64,000 nucleotides of DNA from Paenibacillus amylolyticus (lineage in GTDB: Bacteria; Bacillota; Bacilli; Paenibacillales; Paenibacillaceae): contig NZ_BCNV01000001.1 of NCBI RefSeq assembly GCF_001570725.1, forward strand, positions 2,294,001 to 2,358,000, read 5' to 3'. Shown piece by piece: positions 45,699-53,437 of the stretch. Positions within the stretch are counted from its first letter, which is position 1. The number at the start of each line of letters is the position of its first letter. The translations under genes and the position numbers were made by a program. The notes beneath the pieces were generated by a model. The model was not told the DNA's origin. It saw only the letters and a program-made list of their open reading frames with translations, and did not search any database.

Positions 45699-47366
45699 AT
45701 GAAAAGAGTATGGTGGAAAGAAGCAGTAGCTTATCAAATCTATCCGAGAAGTTTTATGGATTCCAACGGAGATGGGGTTGGTGACATCAAGGGGATCCTA
45801 TCTAAACTGGATTATATTCAAGATCTCGGTATTGATCTGATATGGATCTGTCCGATGTATAAGTCACCTAACGATGATAATGGTTATGACATCAGTGATT
45901 ACTGTTCCATTATGGATGAATTCGGCACGATGGCGGACTTTGATCAATTACTGCATGAAGTGCATCACCGCGGCATGAAACTCATCATGGACTTGGTGAT
46001 CAATCATACCAGTGACGAACACCCGTGGTTTATTGAATCCAGAGCTTCGCTGGATAACCCCAAACGAGATTGGTACATCTGGAGAGATGGGAAGAACGGA
46101 GACGAACCGAATAACTGGGAGAGCATCTTTGGCGGTTCTGCATGGGAATATGATGAAGTCTCCGGACAGCACTATCTCCATCTGTTCTCCAAGAAACAAC
46201 CAGACTTGAATTGGGCAAATAAAGAGGTTCGGAATTCCATATATGAAATGATGAATTGGTGGCTGGATAAAGGGATTGATGGTTTCCGTGTGGATGCCAT
46301 CAGCCATATTCACAAAGAAGAGGGCCTCTTGGACATGCCTATCCGAGAAGGCGTTAAATACATCTCTTCTTTTGAAAAGCATATGAATGTAAAAGGAATT
46401 CAGAGTTATCTGCAAGAAATGAAAGAGAACACATTATCCAGATATGACGTCGTGACTGTTGGGGAAGCGAATGGAGTTAAGGTAGAGGACCAAGAAGATC
46501 TGCTGGATTGGATCTGTGAAGTCAGAGGGAAATTTAATATGGTCTTCCAATTCGAACACCTGGACCTTTGGAAAAACAGCACAGACAGGCAGCTGGATGT
46601 TCCCAAATTGAAAAACGTCTTGACCAAGTGGCAAAAATCATTGGAAGGCGTCGGCTGGAATGCTTTGTTTATTGAAAATCATGATCAGCCTCGCAAAGTT
46701 TCAACTTGGGGAAATGATACGGAGTATTGGTATGAAAGTGCCACAGCACTTGGAGCCATGTACTTTTTCATGCAGGGCACACCTTTCATATATCAGGGAC
46801 AAGAGATAGGCATGACAAACGTGGCTTACCCATCCATAGAGGATTATAACGACATAGCAGACCGGAATTTATATCAGATCAAACGCGAAGAGGGGATGTC
46901 GCATGAGGAGATCATGAACATCATTTGGGCTTCGAGTCGTGATAACTCCAGAACGCCGATGCAATGGTCTTCGGCCAAACAGGCCGGGTTTACCACGGGT
47001 ACGCCATGGTTAAAGGTGAATGACAATTACGTCCATATTAATGTAGAGAAACAACTCCAGGAACCACGTTCCATTCTTCAATATTATAAACAAATGATTC
47101 AGCTGCGAAAAGAGCACGATACGTTGACTTATGGTATTTATGAACTTCTTATGCCGGATCATCCGAGTGTATTTGCATATACACGTACACTGGCAGACCA
47201 ACAGGTGCTGGTAGTAAGCAACCTTACTGAACACATCGTGGAGTTTGAGGAAGATCAGCTTGGCCTCAACTTCTCAGAGATCTGGCTTACCAACTATGAG
47301 AATGGCATGCTGCCAAGGATGTTGCGACCGTTTGAAACAATCGTTGGGTTAAGCGATAAAGGATAA
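45699..47366 (+). CDS. GH13 alpha-glucosidase, predicted alpha-1,4 preference
   Basis: 555 residues from ATG 45699, 9 bases after GAAGGA; the TTG at 45690 abuts that site and is rejected. GH13 marks: VWWKEAVAYQIYPRSF, MDLVINHTSDEHPWF, nucleophile Asp199 in DGFRVDAIS, Glu256 in VGEANG and Asp329 in ENHDQPR. The residue after the nucleophile is Ala200 rather than Val, the pattern linked to alpha-1,4-active relatives. Cytosolic. With its neighbour it would degrade mixed-linkage alpha-glucosides to glucose. It is the last gene of the operon, before a strong terminator. Confidence 0.93.
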   Translation: MKRVWWKEAVAYQIYPRSFMDSNGDGVGDIKGILSKLDYIQDLGIDLIWICPMYKSPNDDNGYDISDYCSIMDEFGTMADFDQLLHEVHHRGMKLIMDLVINHTSDEHPWFIESRASLDNPKRDWYIWRDGKNGDEPNNWESIFGGSAWEYDEVSGQHYLHLFSKKQPDLNWANKEVRNSIYEMMNWWLDKGIDGFRVDAISHIHKEEGLLDMPIREGVKYISSFEKHMNVKGIQSYLQEMKENTLSRYDVVTVGEANGVKVEDQEDLLDWICEVRGKFNMVFQFEHLDLWKNSTDRQLDVPKLKNVLTKWQKSLEGVGWNALFIENHDQPRKVSTWGNDTEYWYESATALGAMYFFMQGTPFIYQGQEIGMTNVAYPSIEDYNDIADRNLYQIKREEGMSHEEIMNIIWASSRDNSRTPMQWSSAKQAGFTTGTPWLKVNDNYVHINVEKQLQEPRSILQYYKQMIQLRKEHDTLTYGIYELLMPDHPSVFAYTRTLADQQVLVVSNLTEHIVEFEEDQLGLNFSEIWLTNYENGMLPRMLRPFETIVGLSDKG

Positions 47367-47376
47367 GTAGGATACG

Positions 47377-47422
47377 TAAAAAGGCGTCTATATCATTCAG
47401 ACCATGATATAGACGCCTTTTA
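47377..47422. terminator. Strong bidirectional terminator
   Basis: A perfect stem of about 19 bp (AAAAGGCGTCTATATCAT with its complement), 7-base loop, T-tract on one side and A-tract on the other. It serves both the glucosidase operon and the convergent YjdI/YjdJ-like pair. Confidence 0.92.
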
Positions 47423-47463
47423 TTGTTGTGTAACCATATGAAAATCAGCTACCAATATTGGTT

Positions 47464-47745
47464 TTATTGATGGAGAACATCCGCGTATTCGGAGATACGT
47501 TCGAAACGTCCTTTGGCAAACGGACATAAAGGTAAAATTTTAATATCCTTTTCCCGCGCGTATTCCACCATCGCTTTGATAAGTTCATCGCCAAGCCCTT
47601 GTCCTCGGTATGCATTTTCGACCAATGTGTGATCAATTATGTATAGCTCTGGACTTGAAATTACATACGTCATCACCGCAGCAATGTCACCGTTATCTTG
47701 AATAAGAAATCTTTTATTGGAAGGTTCATGTTCTACTTTATGCAT
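47464..47745 (-). CDS. yjdJ: Small GNAT-like N-acetyltransferase (YjdJ-like)
   Basis: 93 residues on -. ATG 47745 is chosen because GAGG lies 6 bases upstream; ATG 47751 is possible. The family is a minimal GNAT with the acetyl-CoA motif VENAYRGQGLGDELIKAMVE and the C-terminal ILPLCPFAKGRFE, as in the YjdJ group. It overlaps the 3' end of the ferredoxin-like gene by 8 bases, and the same yjdI-yjdJ pairing occurs in enterobacteria. Its substrate is unknown. Confidence 0.85.
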   Translation of the reverse strand: MHKVEHEPSNKRFLIQDNGDIAAVMTYVISSPELYIIDHTLVENAYRGQGLGDELIKAMVEYAREKDIKILPLCPFAKGRFERISEYADVLHQ

Positions 47746-47989
47746 GTTCATCCTCTTTCTGTGTTGAAGAATCACTGTCAAGACGTTTATACGTCAATGC
47801 TCCGCTTGGACATGTGTCAATATGCCGGGCAACGGCCTCCGAAGTGTCACCATCAGGATCAACCCAAGGACGCTTGCTCAAATCAAAAACAGCAGGGAGG
47901 CCCTTTACGCAAATACCGGAATGAATGCAGACATCTGAATTAAACATGACCTCGATATCTTTACCATAGTATAACTTTTGTTTACTCAC
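47738..47989 (-). CDS. yjdI: YjdI-like mono-cluster Fe-S protein (Fer4_19)
   Basis: 83 residues on -. Cysteines are in VCIHSGICVKGLP and DTCPSGAL, enough for one Fe-S cluster. The stretch LSKRPWVDPDGD is typical of this family. No signal peptide, so cytosolic. It overlaps the GNAT-like gene and is presumably co-transcribed. An electron-transfer or redox-sensing role is only inferred from the family. Confidence 0.88.
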   Translation of the reverse strand: MSKQKLYYGKDIEVMFNSDVCIHSGICVKGLPAVFDLSKRPWVDPDGDTSEAVARHIDTCPSGALTYKRLDSDSSTQKEDEHA

Positions 47990-48247
47990 AATTCCTCACA
48001 TCTTTCACTGTTGAGTTTGTTTATAGGTCCATATTCCAGGCTTTCATGGGAAGCAGACTCTGCTTGACTCTTAATGTCCGAATTATAAATGAGAAATCGT
48101 GAATAAGTCAACGTGACCAATCTCCTAATTCGTTGGTGGAAGCAAGAGAATAATGGGCTTGGAGAGCACGGTGTGGGGCAAGAATTTGACCCTTTTATGT
48201 CCTGATCCTATACATGTGTGGAATGCGATACAACCCATTAAAAACAA

Positions 48248-48697
48248 CTAAACCTGATCATTCTCTTCCAGATAAATAAATGCCTCCTCCAACAGGTGGA
48301 TCAGCTGATCACTTTGTTCTTTACCAAGGTGATGAATCAGCCCTTCAAAGATCGAAGTGTATTTCTCATCCGCCTCGTCCGCACAGGCATTCCCTTTCTC
48401 AGTCAATGAGAGAATAGATACCCTGTTATCCTTGGGGGAGGTGGAGCGAGATACATAGCCAAGTTGGATCAGATTATTAATCATCTGCGTTACCGTCGGA
48501 GAGGTCACCTGCAGCACTCTACTTATTTCAGAGACGGTTGCGGTGTGACTTTCTCCTTTGCGGATGGCGAGTAGAGCACGCACTTCACTGGCTTTTAGTC
48601 CCCATACCGTTTTCTTTCTCCAATTCATTCTCGCCATCTTGGAAAACATTTCGACGAATCTGTCGATATTCGGATCTTTCTCTTTAGTATATGTCAA
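48248..48697 (-). CDS. MarR-family transcriptional regulator
   Basis: 149 residues on -. Winged helix typical of MarR: WGLKASEVRALLAIRKGESH, VSEISRVLQVTSPTVTQMIN, NLIQLGYVSRSTSPKDNRVS with the conserved D-x-R wing, and SLTEKGNACADEADE, then the dimerisation helix. Divergent from the hydrolase at 48885, with a TAGGTT/AACCTA dyad between them. It is a probable repressor of itself and the hydrolase. The ligand is unknown. Confidence 0.92.
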   Translation of the reverse strand: MTYTKEKDPNIDRFVEMFSKMARMNWRKKTVWGLKASEVRALLAIRKGESHTATVSEISRVLQVTSPTVTQMINNLIQLGYVSRSTSPKDNRVSILSLTEKGNACADEADEKYTSIFEGLIHHLGKEQSDQLIHLLEEAFIYLEENDQV

Positions 48698-48823
48698 ATA
48701 TTACACCTCATTTATGTATTTCATTTATTGCTTCATTGTATACAACATCAACCATTCGATTCAATCCCAACACGGATGCTTGAGCTTCTTCGGTATTAGA
48801 GTTATAGTATATTATAATTCAAT

Positions 48824-48838
48824 TAGGTTGGTAACCTA
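48824..48838. promoter_or_regulatory. Probable MarR operator
   Basis: TAGGTT-GGT-AACCTA within AATTAGGTTGGTAACCTA, followed by TCTAATT, just downstream of a TATAAT (48813-48818). Such TTAGGTT-type dyads are typical MarR targets. Confidence 0.6.
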
Positions 48839-48884
48839 TCTAATTATAAATGGACAGTATTCTAATCCTGAAGGAGGATTCATG

Positions 48885-50051
48885 ATGTTTGGAAATCTCA
48901 AAGCATTGCCCAAACCAATGGGGACATACGTTGTCGGTCTGACAGAAATGTCTTTTACGGATGATACAAGAGTAGGCCTATTTGAATTTACCACTGAAGA
49001 GCCGAGACACATTCCGGTTATGATTTTTTACCCTGCGGATCATCATTACGGCAAGCACCAGTCTCCCTATACATCAAAAGAAGAGGCTGAACATTTCAGC
49101 AAATCCTCACGCGGTTTGATTTCTTCCAAAGTCCAACATCTGAAAACGCATAGTTATCGAGACATTCCGCTATCTGCAGAGTGCGAAAGTTATCCCGTTA
49201 TATTCTTCAATCACGGTTATTCAAGCCAGATGTCGCAAAATACAGTGTTATGCTCCGATTTAGCCAGTAGCGGTTACATTGTTGTTTCAATAGGGCACCC
49301 GTATGAAGCAAGCATACTGAAGTATCCTGATGGCCACATCGTCAAATCTCATACATCTCTCATTAATGAGTTCAAACAAACCATGAGTCCTGAAATTCAG
49401 AAGAAATTTAAAGACATGAAGAAAAAAGAGTACACCGACGAAGAGATTCTTCCCCCCGTTGCTGATTTTTTCGAGTATTTCAAATCCACCAAAGTCTGGA
49501 GCCATGTTCATATCTGGGCGGACGATAATCGGTTTATCGCAGACAAGCTTGAACAACTGAACGATGGAATCCTGCCATCCCCGTTCCAAGGGAAATTAAA
49601 CTTTCAAGCTGGTATTGGAGTTACTGGACACTCGTATGGTGGATGTACTGCAAGTCAGGTATGTCTTGATGATACTCGTTTTAGCTGTGGGATTAACATC
49701 GATGCCCCGACATACGGAGAGTTTTGGAACAAGGATCTGCGTAAACCATTCATGGTGATAGGTAGCAAAACGGTAGAGTACCTTGCCAGGACGACTTTCC
49801 TGTTGAATTCAGAGGATAGCTATCTCATCACAATCGATCAGACGGAACATATGGATTTCACGGATTACATCTATTATGCTCGACAATTCAAGTATTTAAG
49901 ATTACTGGGAAAACAAAAGATGGATCTATTGCGTGATGTACTGTCTCACTATCATATTTCTTTTTTTGATCAATACTTACGTGATGATCGTAGCGCTGAC
50001 CTTCTGCAGTTCCGATGGGATGGCGTGCATACACGCAGCAGAATAACGTAA
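48885..50051 (+). CDS. Cytosolic alpha/beta hydrolase, PAF-acetylhydrolase-like
   Basis: 388 residues; AAGGAGG (48871-48877) is 7 bases before ATG 48885, with ATG 48882 as near alternative. The frame is open far upstream, but no ribosome binding site supports a longer protein. It is a paralogue of the lipoprotein at 25852: both begin with KPMG-Y-V-G and share VIFFNHGYSSQMSQ (oxyanion region), DLASSGYIVVSIGH, and the elbow GHSYGG with Ser250; a His occurs in EHMDFTDY. No signal peptide, so cytosolic. The substrate is probably an ester or lactone of lipid-like type, uncertain. Likely repressed by the divergent MarR protein. Confidence 0.85.
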   Translation: MFGNLKALPKPMGTYVVGLTEMSFTDDTRVGLFEFTTEEPRHIPVMIFYPADHHYGKHQSPYTSKEEAEHFSKSSRGLISSKVQHLKTHSYRDIPLSAECESYPVIFFNHGYSSQMSQNTVLCSDLASSGYIVVSIGHPYEASILKYPDGHIVKSHTSLINEFKQTMSPEIQKKFKDMKKKEYTDEEILPPVADFFEYFKSTKVWSHVHIWADDNRFIADKLEQLNDGILPSPFQGKLNFQAGIGVTGHSYGGCTASQVCLDDTRFSCGINIDAPTYGEFWNKDLRKPFMVIGSKTVEYLARTTFLLNSEDSYLITIDQTEHMDFTDYIYYARQFKYLRLLGKQKMDLLRDVLSHYHISFFDQYLRDDRSADLLQFRWDGVHTRSRIT

Positions 50052-50295
50052 ATACGTGGTAAGACCAGCGAATTACAGCTTAGATCGGAGGATTGACCCA
50101 AAGGGGTTGCTGGACTACTGGTATAGGTAGACGAGAAGAGGACGTTGAATTAATCCTTGCTCAGGAATAATAATGCTTAATATAATGTTCAAACACAGAC
50201 TTATTAATACCATTCTTTCTCTTTTCAGTTTTTCACATTGAAGCTCGGGAGGAGCCTTATAGGGCCAGCGAAAGGATATCAACCGGCGGGCTTAT
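50052..50295. other. Gap without recognisable gene
   Basis: 244 bases; no ORF with a ribosome binding site and no repeat is seen. It may hold the decayed 5' part of the small gene at 50296. Confidence 0.4.
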
Positions 50296-50457
50296 ATGAT
50301 CACACTGGGTAAAGGAGCCCTTGCCAACCATGATTGGGGCATGAAAGTTGAAAATGGTGATTCATTAGATCTATTTAATGAAGAGAAAATACTAAGACCT
50401 GATGCTAATATCAAGACATTTGAAGCATATCCTCTATCGGAATGTTTAATTGACTAG
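50296..50457 (+). CDS. Small protein or C-terminal fragment, unrecognised
   Basis: 53 residues from ATG 50296. The sequence looks coding (GALANHDWGMKVENGDSLDL, ILRPDANIKTFEAYPLSECL) and a perfect terminator starts 4 bases after its stop. No good ribosome binding site precedes the ATG, and upstream codons are open only back to a stop at 50260. It may be the tail of a decayed larger gene. No function is proposed. Confidence 0.4.
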   Translation: MITLGKGALANHDWGMKVENGDSLDLFNEEKILRPDANIKTFEAYPLSECLID

Positions 50458-50461
50458 CCAT

Positions 50462-50502
50462 AAAAGTAGAGCAGTTTGCCAAAGGCACATTGCTCTACTT
50501 TT
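50462..50502. terminator. Strong intrinsic terminator
   Basis: AAAAGTAGAGCA (50462-50473) and TGCTCTACTTTT (50491-50502), 12 bp perfect, 17-base loop. It can serve the small + gene and also act on - transcripts from the MerR gene. Confidence 0.85.
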
Positions 50503-50655
50503 CATGTGTGTATTAGAATCTAAATGTTTATTTATTCAAAATAGAGATGTTGTTGAGTAGGTTCTTCAGATTAATGGAATCCCAGGGCATATGCTCAGTT
50601 ATACCTAAACCAGATAGCTACTATCAGACAGGATAGTGTAAAGATAACCCAATTG

Positions 50656-51465
50656 CTATTGTACTTTCAGGCTGATCTTCGTGACAAAGTCAGCTTCGTT
50701 ATTGGTGGATAGTGAATTAACCATATATTCTTCATATGCATTACCGGATACACGAAGGCCGTGATTATTAATCTCATTTAGTAAGAACGGATATACATCG
50801 GCTATGCTTTCATAGGCTCCCTTATGATAAAGAATAGCATAAAGACCTGCTGATTTTAAATCGCCGCTGCCCATTTCGGTGTGGATAAACAAACGATCAA
50901 CTCGGCTAAATTGACCTCGCAAAATATCTTCCATGCTAGTCACAGAACCTATAAAAGTTGGACCCTTCATTCCAGTTTGCTCCAAAAATATTTCGTAATC
51001 CGAATTCCATTCTTCATTAGTGGTACCACCAGAACGTGGATTGGGAGAACTGTAAATTACGTGTTCCTCTGGCAACTCTACAATCATGACTTCCCCTAAA
51101 GTTACATTTTTTATTTCTTCCGCTATAGAAGTTAACTTTGATAAGAACCAATGAAATTCCTGTAGCTTTTTAATCTCATCTTCCACCTTGAGGAGTTGTT
51201 CTTCGGCAAGCTTGGCCAGTTTTTCTGAAGATGGCGCACTGAAATAGTTCTTTAACTCTTTAATGGGAAAGTTCAATGCTCTAAGAGATTGAATAGCCCA
51301 AAACGTATCGAGCTGCTGCGTATTGTAATATCGATACCCATTTTCACTTATCCCATCCGGCTGAAATAGGCCAATTTTGTCATAGTAGAACAGAGTATCT
51401 TTCTTGATTCCAAAGCGTTTGGCAAATTCACCAGTGTAAAAAGTTTTTAATTGTTTTCTGTTCAT
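50656..51465 (-). CDS. MerR-family regulator with GyrI-like effector domain (BmrR type)
   Basis: 269 residues on -, ATG 51465 placed 8 bases after AAGAGGTGA; an in-frame GTG at 51477 overlaps that site. The MerR winged helix is at ~7-75 (YTGEFAKRFGIKKDTLFYYD, GYRYYNTQQLDTFWAIQSLR), then a dimerisation helix and a GyrI-like ligand domain (VMIVELPEEHVIYSS, GLYAILYHKGAYESI, YEEYMVNSLSTNNE). BmrR relatives bind lipophilic cations and activate efflux genes by twisting the promoter. A perfect palindrome sits directly upstream, so it is probably autoregulated. No efflux pump is adjacent. Confidence 0.9.
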   Translation of the reverse strand: MNRKQLKTFYTGEFAKRFGIKKDTLFYYDKIGLFQPDGISENGYRYYNTQQLDTFWAIQSLRALNFPIKELKNYFSAPSSEKLAKLAEEQLLKVEDEIKKLQEFHWFLSKLTSIAEEIKNVTLGEVMIVELPEEHVIYSSPNPRSGGTTNEEWNSDYEIFLEQTGMKGPTFIGSVTSMEDILRGQFSRVDRLFIHTEMGSGDLKSAGLYAILYHKGAYESIADVYPFLLNEINNHGLRVSGNAYEEYMVNSLSTNNEADFVTKISLKVQ

Positions 51466-51485
51466 GTTTAAAATCACCTCTTTAC

Positions 51486-51502
51486 TATGGAGTTACTCCA
51501 TA
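51486..51502. promoter_or_regulatory. Probable MerR operator
   Basis: TATGGAGT-T-ACTCCATA, a perfect 8-bp dyad around one base, 21 bases upstream of the MerR start, as expected for a site between -35 and -10. Confidence 0.65.
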
Positions 51503-51602
51503 CTCTATACTATCAGTTGTACAGGAAGATGTCATAAATACTGCAATTCATTGTCACACTCGAAATATCCCCGCCTAACTATGAATAGAAGGAGAATAAA
51601 TA

Positions 51603-52193
51603 ATGAAAAATACATTTGCAATGGAACAAAAAGATATTGATGTTGTAGCTCGTATGGCGTATGAGTTTTGGGGTGATACCTTAAAGGATGAAACAGATGA
51701 ATTCAAGCACTTTATTACAGAATATAGTATTCGTGTAGATCAAGTGAACTACGACTATTCTTATGGCTATGCAGATCCAGAGCCCGTAGCATTTCTGTTG
51801 GTAGCTAAGCCCTATGACAATGAACACGCTGATGAGTGGTATGACGAGCATGTCAAACACTTTTCTGATCGTGAGCAAAAAATTGCACAAGAGTATCAAG
51901 AGTATTTTACGGAAAATGCAAAGGCCCTTACCAAGCATATGCAACCAGGCGATCTCAAGATTGGTTTTTTAATTAGCACTCAGCAAGGTTGTGGCAGCAT
52001 TTTAATGAATCATCTGGAAAAAATCTGCCGTCGTGAGGGTGGGAAAACAATATATCTTTGGACCGATACAACGTGTAATTATGCGTATTACGATAAAAAT
52101 GGGTTCGAGAAAGTCGATGAATGTGTGCATGATCTGTCAGATGACGATGTGCTAACAACGATGATATATCGTAAAGTGATTCCAGCTGCATAG
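51603..52193 (+). CDS. GNAT-family N-acetyltransferase
   Basis: 196 residues; ATG 51603 after AGAAGGAGAATAA. The acetyl-CoA region is recognisable though degenerate (GDLKIGFLISTQQGCGSILM, NHLEKICRREGGKTIYLWTD) with the C-terminal YYDKNGFEKVDE typical of GNAT beta-6/7. An acidic N-terminal half is divergent. Divergent from the MerR gene, 137 bases away, so the palindrome could also affect it. The substrate is unknown. Confidence 0.82.
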   Translation: MKNTFAMEQKDIDVVARMAYEFWGDTLKDETDEFKHFITEYSIRVDQVNYDYSYGYADPEPVAFLLVAKPYDNEHADEWYDEHVKHFSDREQKIAQEYQEYFTENAKALTKHMQPGDLKIGFLISTQQGCGSILMNHLEKICRREGGKTIYLWTDTTCNYAYYDKNGFEKVDECVHDLSDDDVLTTMIYRKVIPAA

Positions 52194-52300
52194 TCAGAGT
52201 TCAGTTACAACATGAACGCAGAGCTAGTGCGCCATATAACAATGAACTGATAGCAATGAACTTAGAAATTCAAGTTAAAGAGTAAGAGGAAGTGATATGA

Positions 52301-53161
52301 TTGGATTCGTTGATCGGAATGAAAAATTCGCTTGACCTCATAGAGCAAAGAATGGAAGAACACCTCGATATTGAAGAAATTGCAAAAGCAGCTTATGTGT
52401 CTACTTTTCATTTTCAACGAATGTTTAGTATGTTAACTGGTATAACAGTAGGTGAATATGTTCGTAAACGAAAACTTACATTAGCGGCGCAAGAGCTTGC
52501 AATGACATCCTCCAAGGTATCTGATGTCGCACTAAAATATGGCTATGAGACACCGGAGTCCTTAGCAAAGGCATTTCGTAGAATTCATGGTATTTCGCCA
52601 TCCGAGGCCCGAAATCCAGGAGTTAGCCTTAAAGCTTTTCCACGTATCACATTTCATTTATCACTTAAAGGCGACAAAGATATGGATTATCGTATAGTCA
52701 AAAAAGGGGCATTCACTGTTGTTGGCACAAACTATGATGTGTTACATCAGGAAGGAGAAGAGTTTCATCAAACGGAAAAGTTCTGGGAGGAATCCGAACT
52801 CGATGGTACCACTGCCATGCTGGAATCCATGATAACTGACAAAAGTTTACTTGGAATCTGCTTGGAATATGAACAAGATACAGAAAATTTCCAATATATG
52901 ATTGCTGTTGAATCAAGTCCAACTGTTCCAGTAAATGGACTTTCCTTACGTGTAATCCCCGCTTCTACATGGGCTATATTCACCACAACGGGACCGATGC
53001 CTGAAGCTATGAAAAGCGTTTATCAGCGGGTTTATCAAGAATGGTTCCCCGCTACTGGATATGAACATGCCGGAGGTCCAGAGCTAGAGGCATATCCGCT
53101 AGGAGATACAACAGCTGAGAACTATAAGGGTGAGATTTGGATTCCTATTGTCAAAAAATAA
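52301..53161 (+). CDS. AraC-family regulator with GyrI-like effector domain
   Basis: 286 residues from TTG 52301 after AAGAGGAAGTGAT. N-terminal AraC HTH pair (LDIEEIAKAAYVSTFHFQRM, VSDVALKYGYETPESLAKAF, then SPSEAR) and the linker HLSLKGDKDMDYRIVKKG, followed by a GyrI-like ligand domain (FTVVGTNYDVLHQ, SSPTVPVNGLSLRVIPASTW, YPLGDTTAENYKGEIWIPI). This is the common AraC-GyrI drug- or small-molecule-sensing type. The linker contains an internal ribosome-binding-like sequence and in-frame ATG (52682), almost identical to the start of the M20 gene downstream. A hairpin terminator follows. Confidence 0.92.
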   Translation: MDSLIGMKNSLDLIEQRMEEHLDIEEIAKAAYVSTFHFQRMFSMLTGITVGEYVRKRKLTLAAQELAMTSSKVSDVALKYGYETPESLAKAFRRIHGISPSEARNPGVSLKAFPRITFHLSLKGDKDMDYRIVKKGAFTVVGTNYDVLHQEGEEFHQTEKFWEESELDGTTAMLESMITDKSLLGICLEYEQDTENFQYMIAVESSPTVPVNGLSLRVIPASTWAIFTTTGPMPEAMKSVYQRVYQEWFPATGYEHAGGPELEAYPLGDTTAENYKGEIWIPIVKK

Positions 53162-53179
53162 TTCATCGCTGCACAGCTT

Positions 53180-53209
53180 AACCGTTTCCTAATAGGGAAC
53201 GGTTATTTG
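53180..53209 (+). terminator. Intrinsic terminator
   Basis: AACCGTTTCC / GGGAACGGTT stem, 5-base loop, ATTTGAT tail. Confidence 0.7.
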
Positions 53210-53437
53210 ATATTCACTTTAATCCTTCTGACTACAATCGATTAGTTATTATTCATTGTTACTGGACATCACCTATCCACAAAGAGCACTCAATGACAGG
53301 ATTCTACTAAATATCAATGATAGTATGGTTACCATAAGACGTGATGCAGTTGGAACGGTTGCTGATATGTAGTGGTAAGTCAGGAGGGGAATCCTCTTTT
53401 CACGCATCTTAATCTATCATTTAAAGGAGACAAGGAT

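Noticed and set aside
40375..47366. ABC ATPase expected in the sugar operon
   Set aside because: No Walker A plus signature (LSGGQ) protein is encoded between the binding protein and the terminator; a shared ATPase elsewhere is presumed.
48558..48884. Long N-terminal extension of the hydrolase at 48885
   Set aside because: It overlaps the MarR gene and the operator, and a strong AAGGAGG is present just before 48885.
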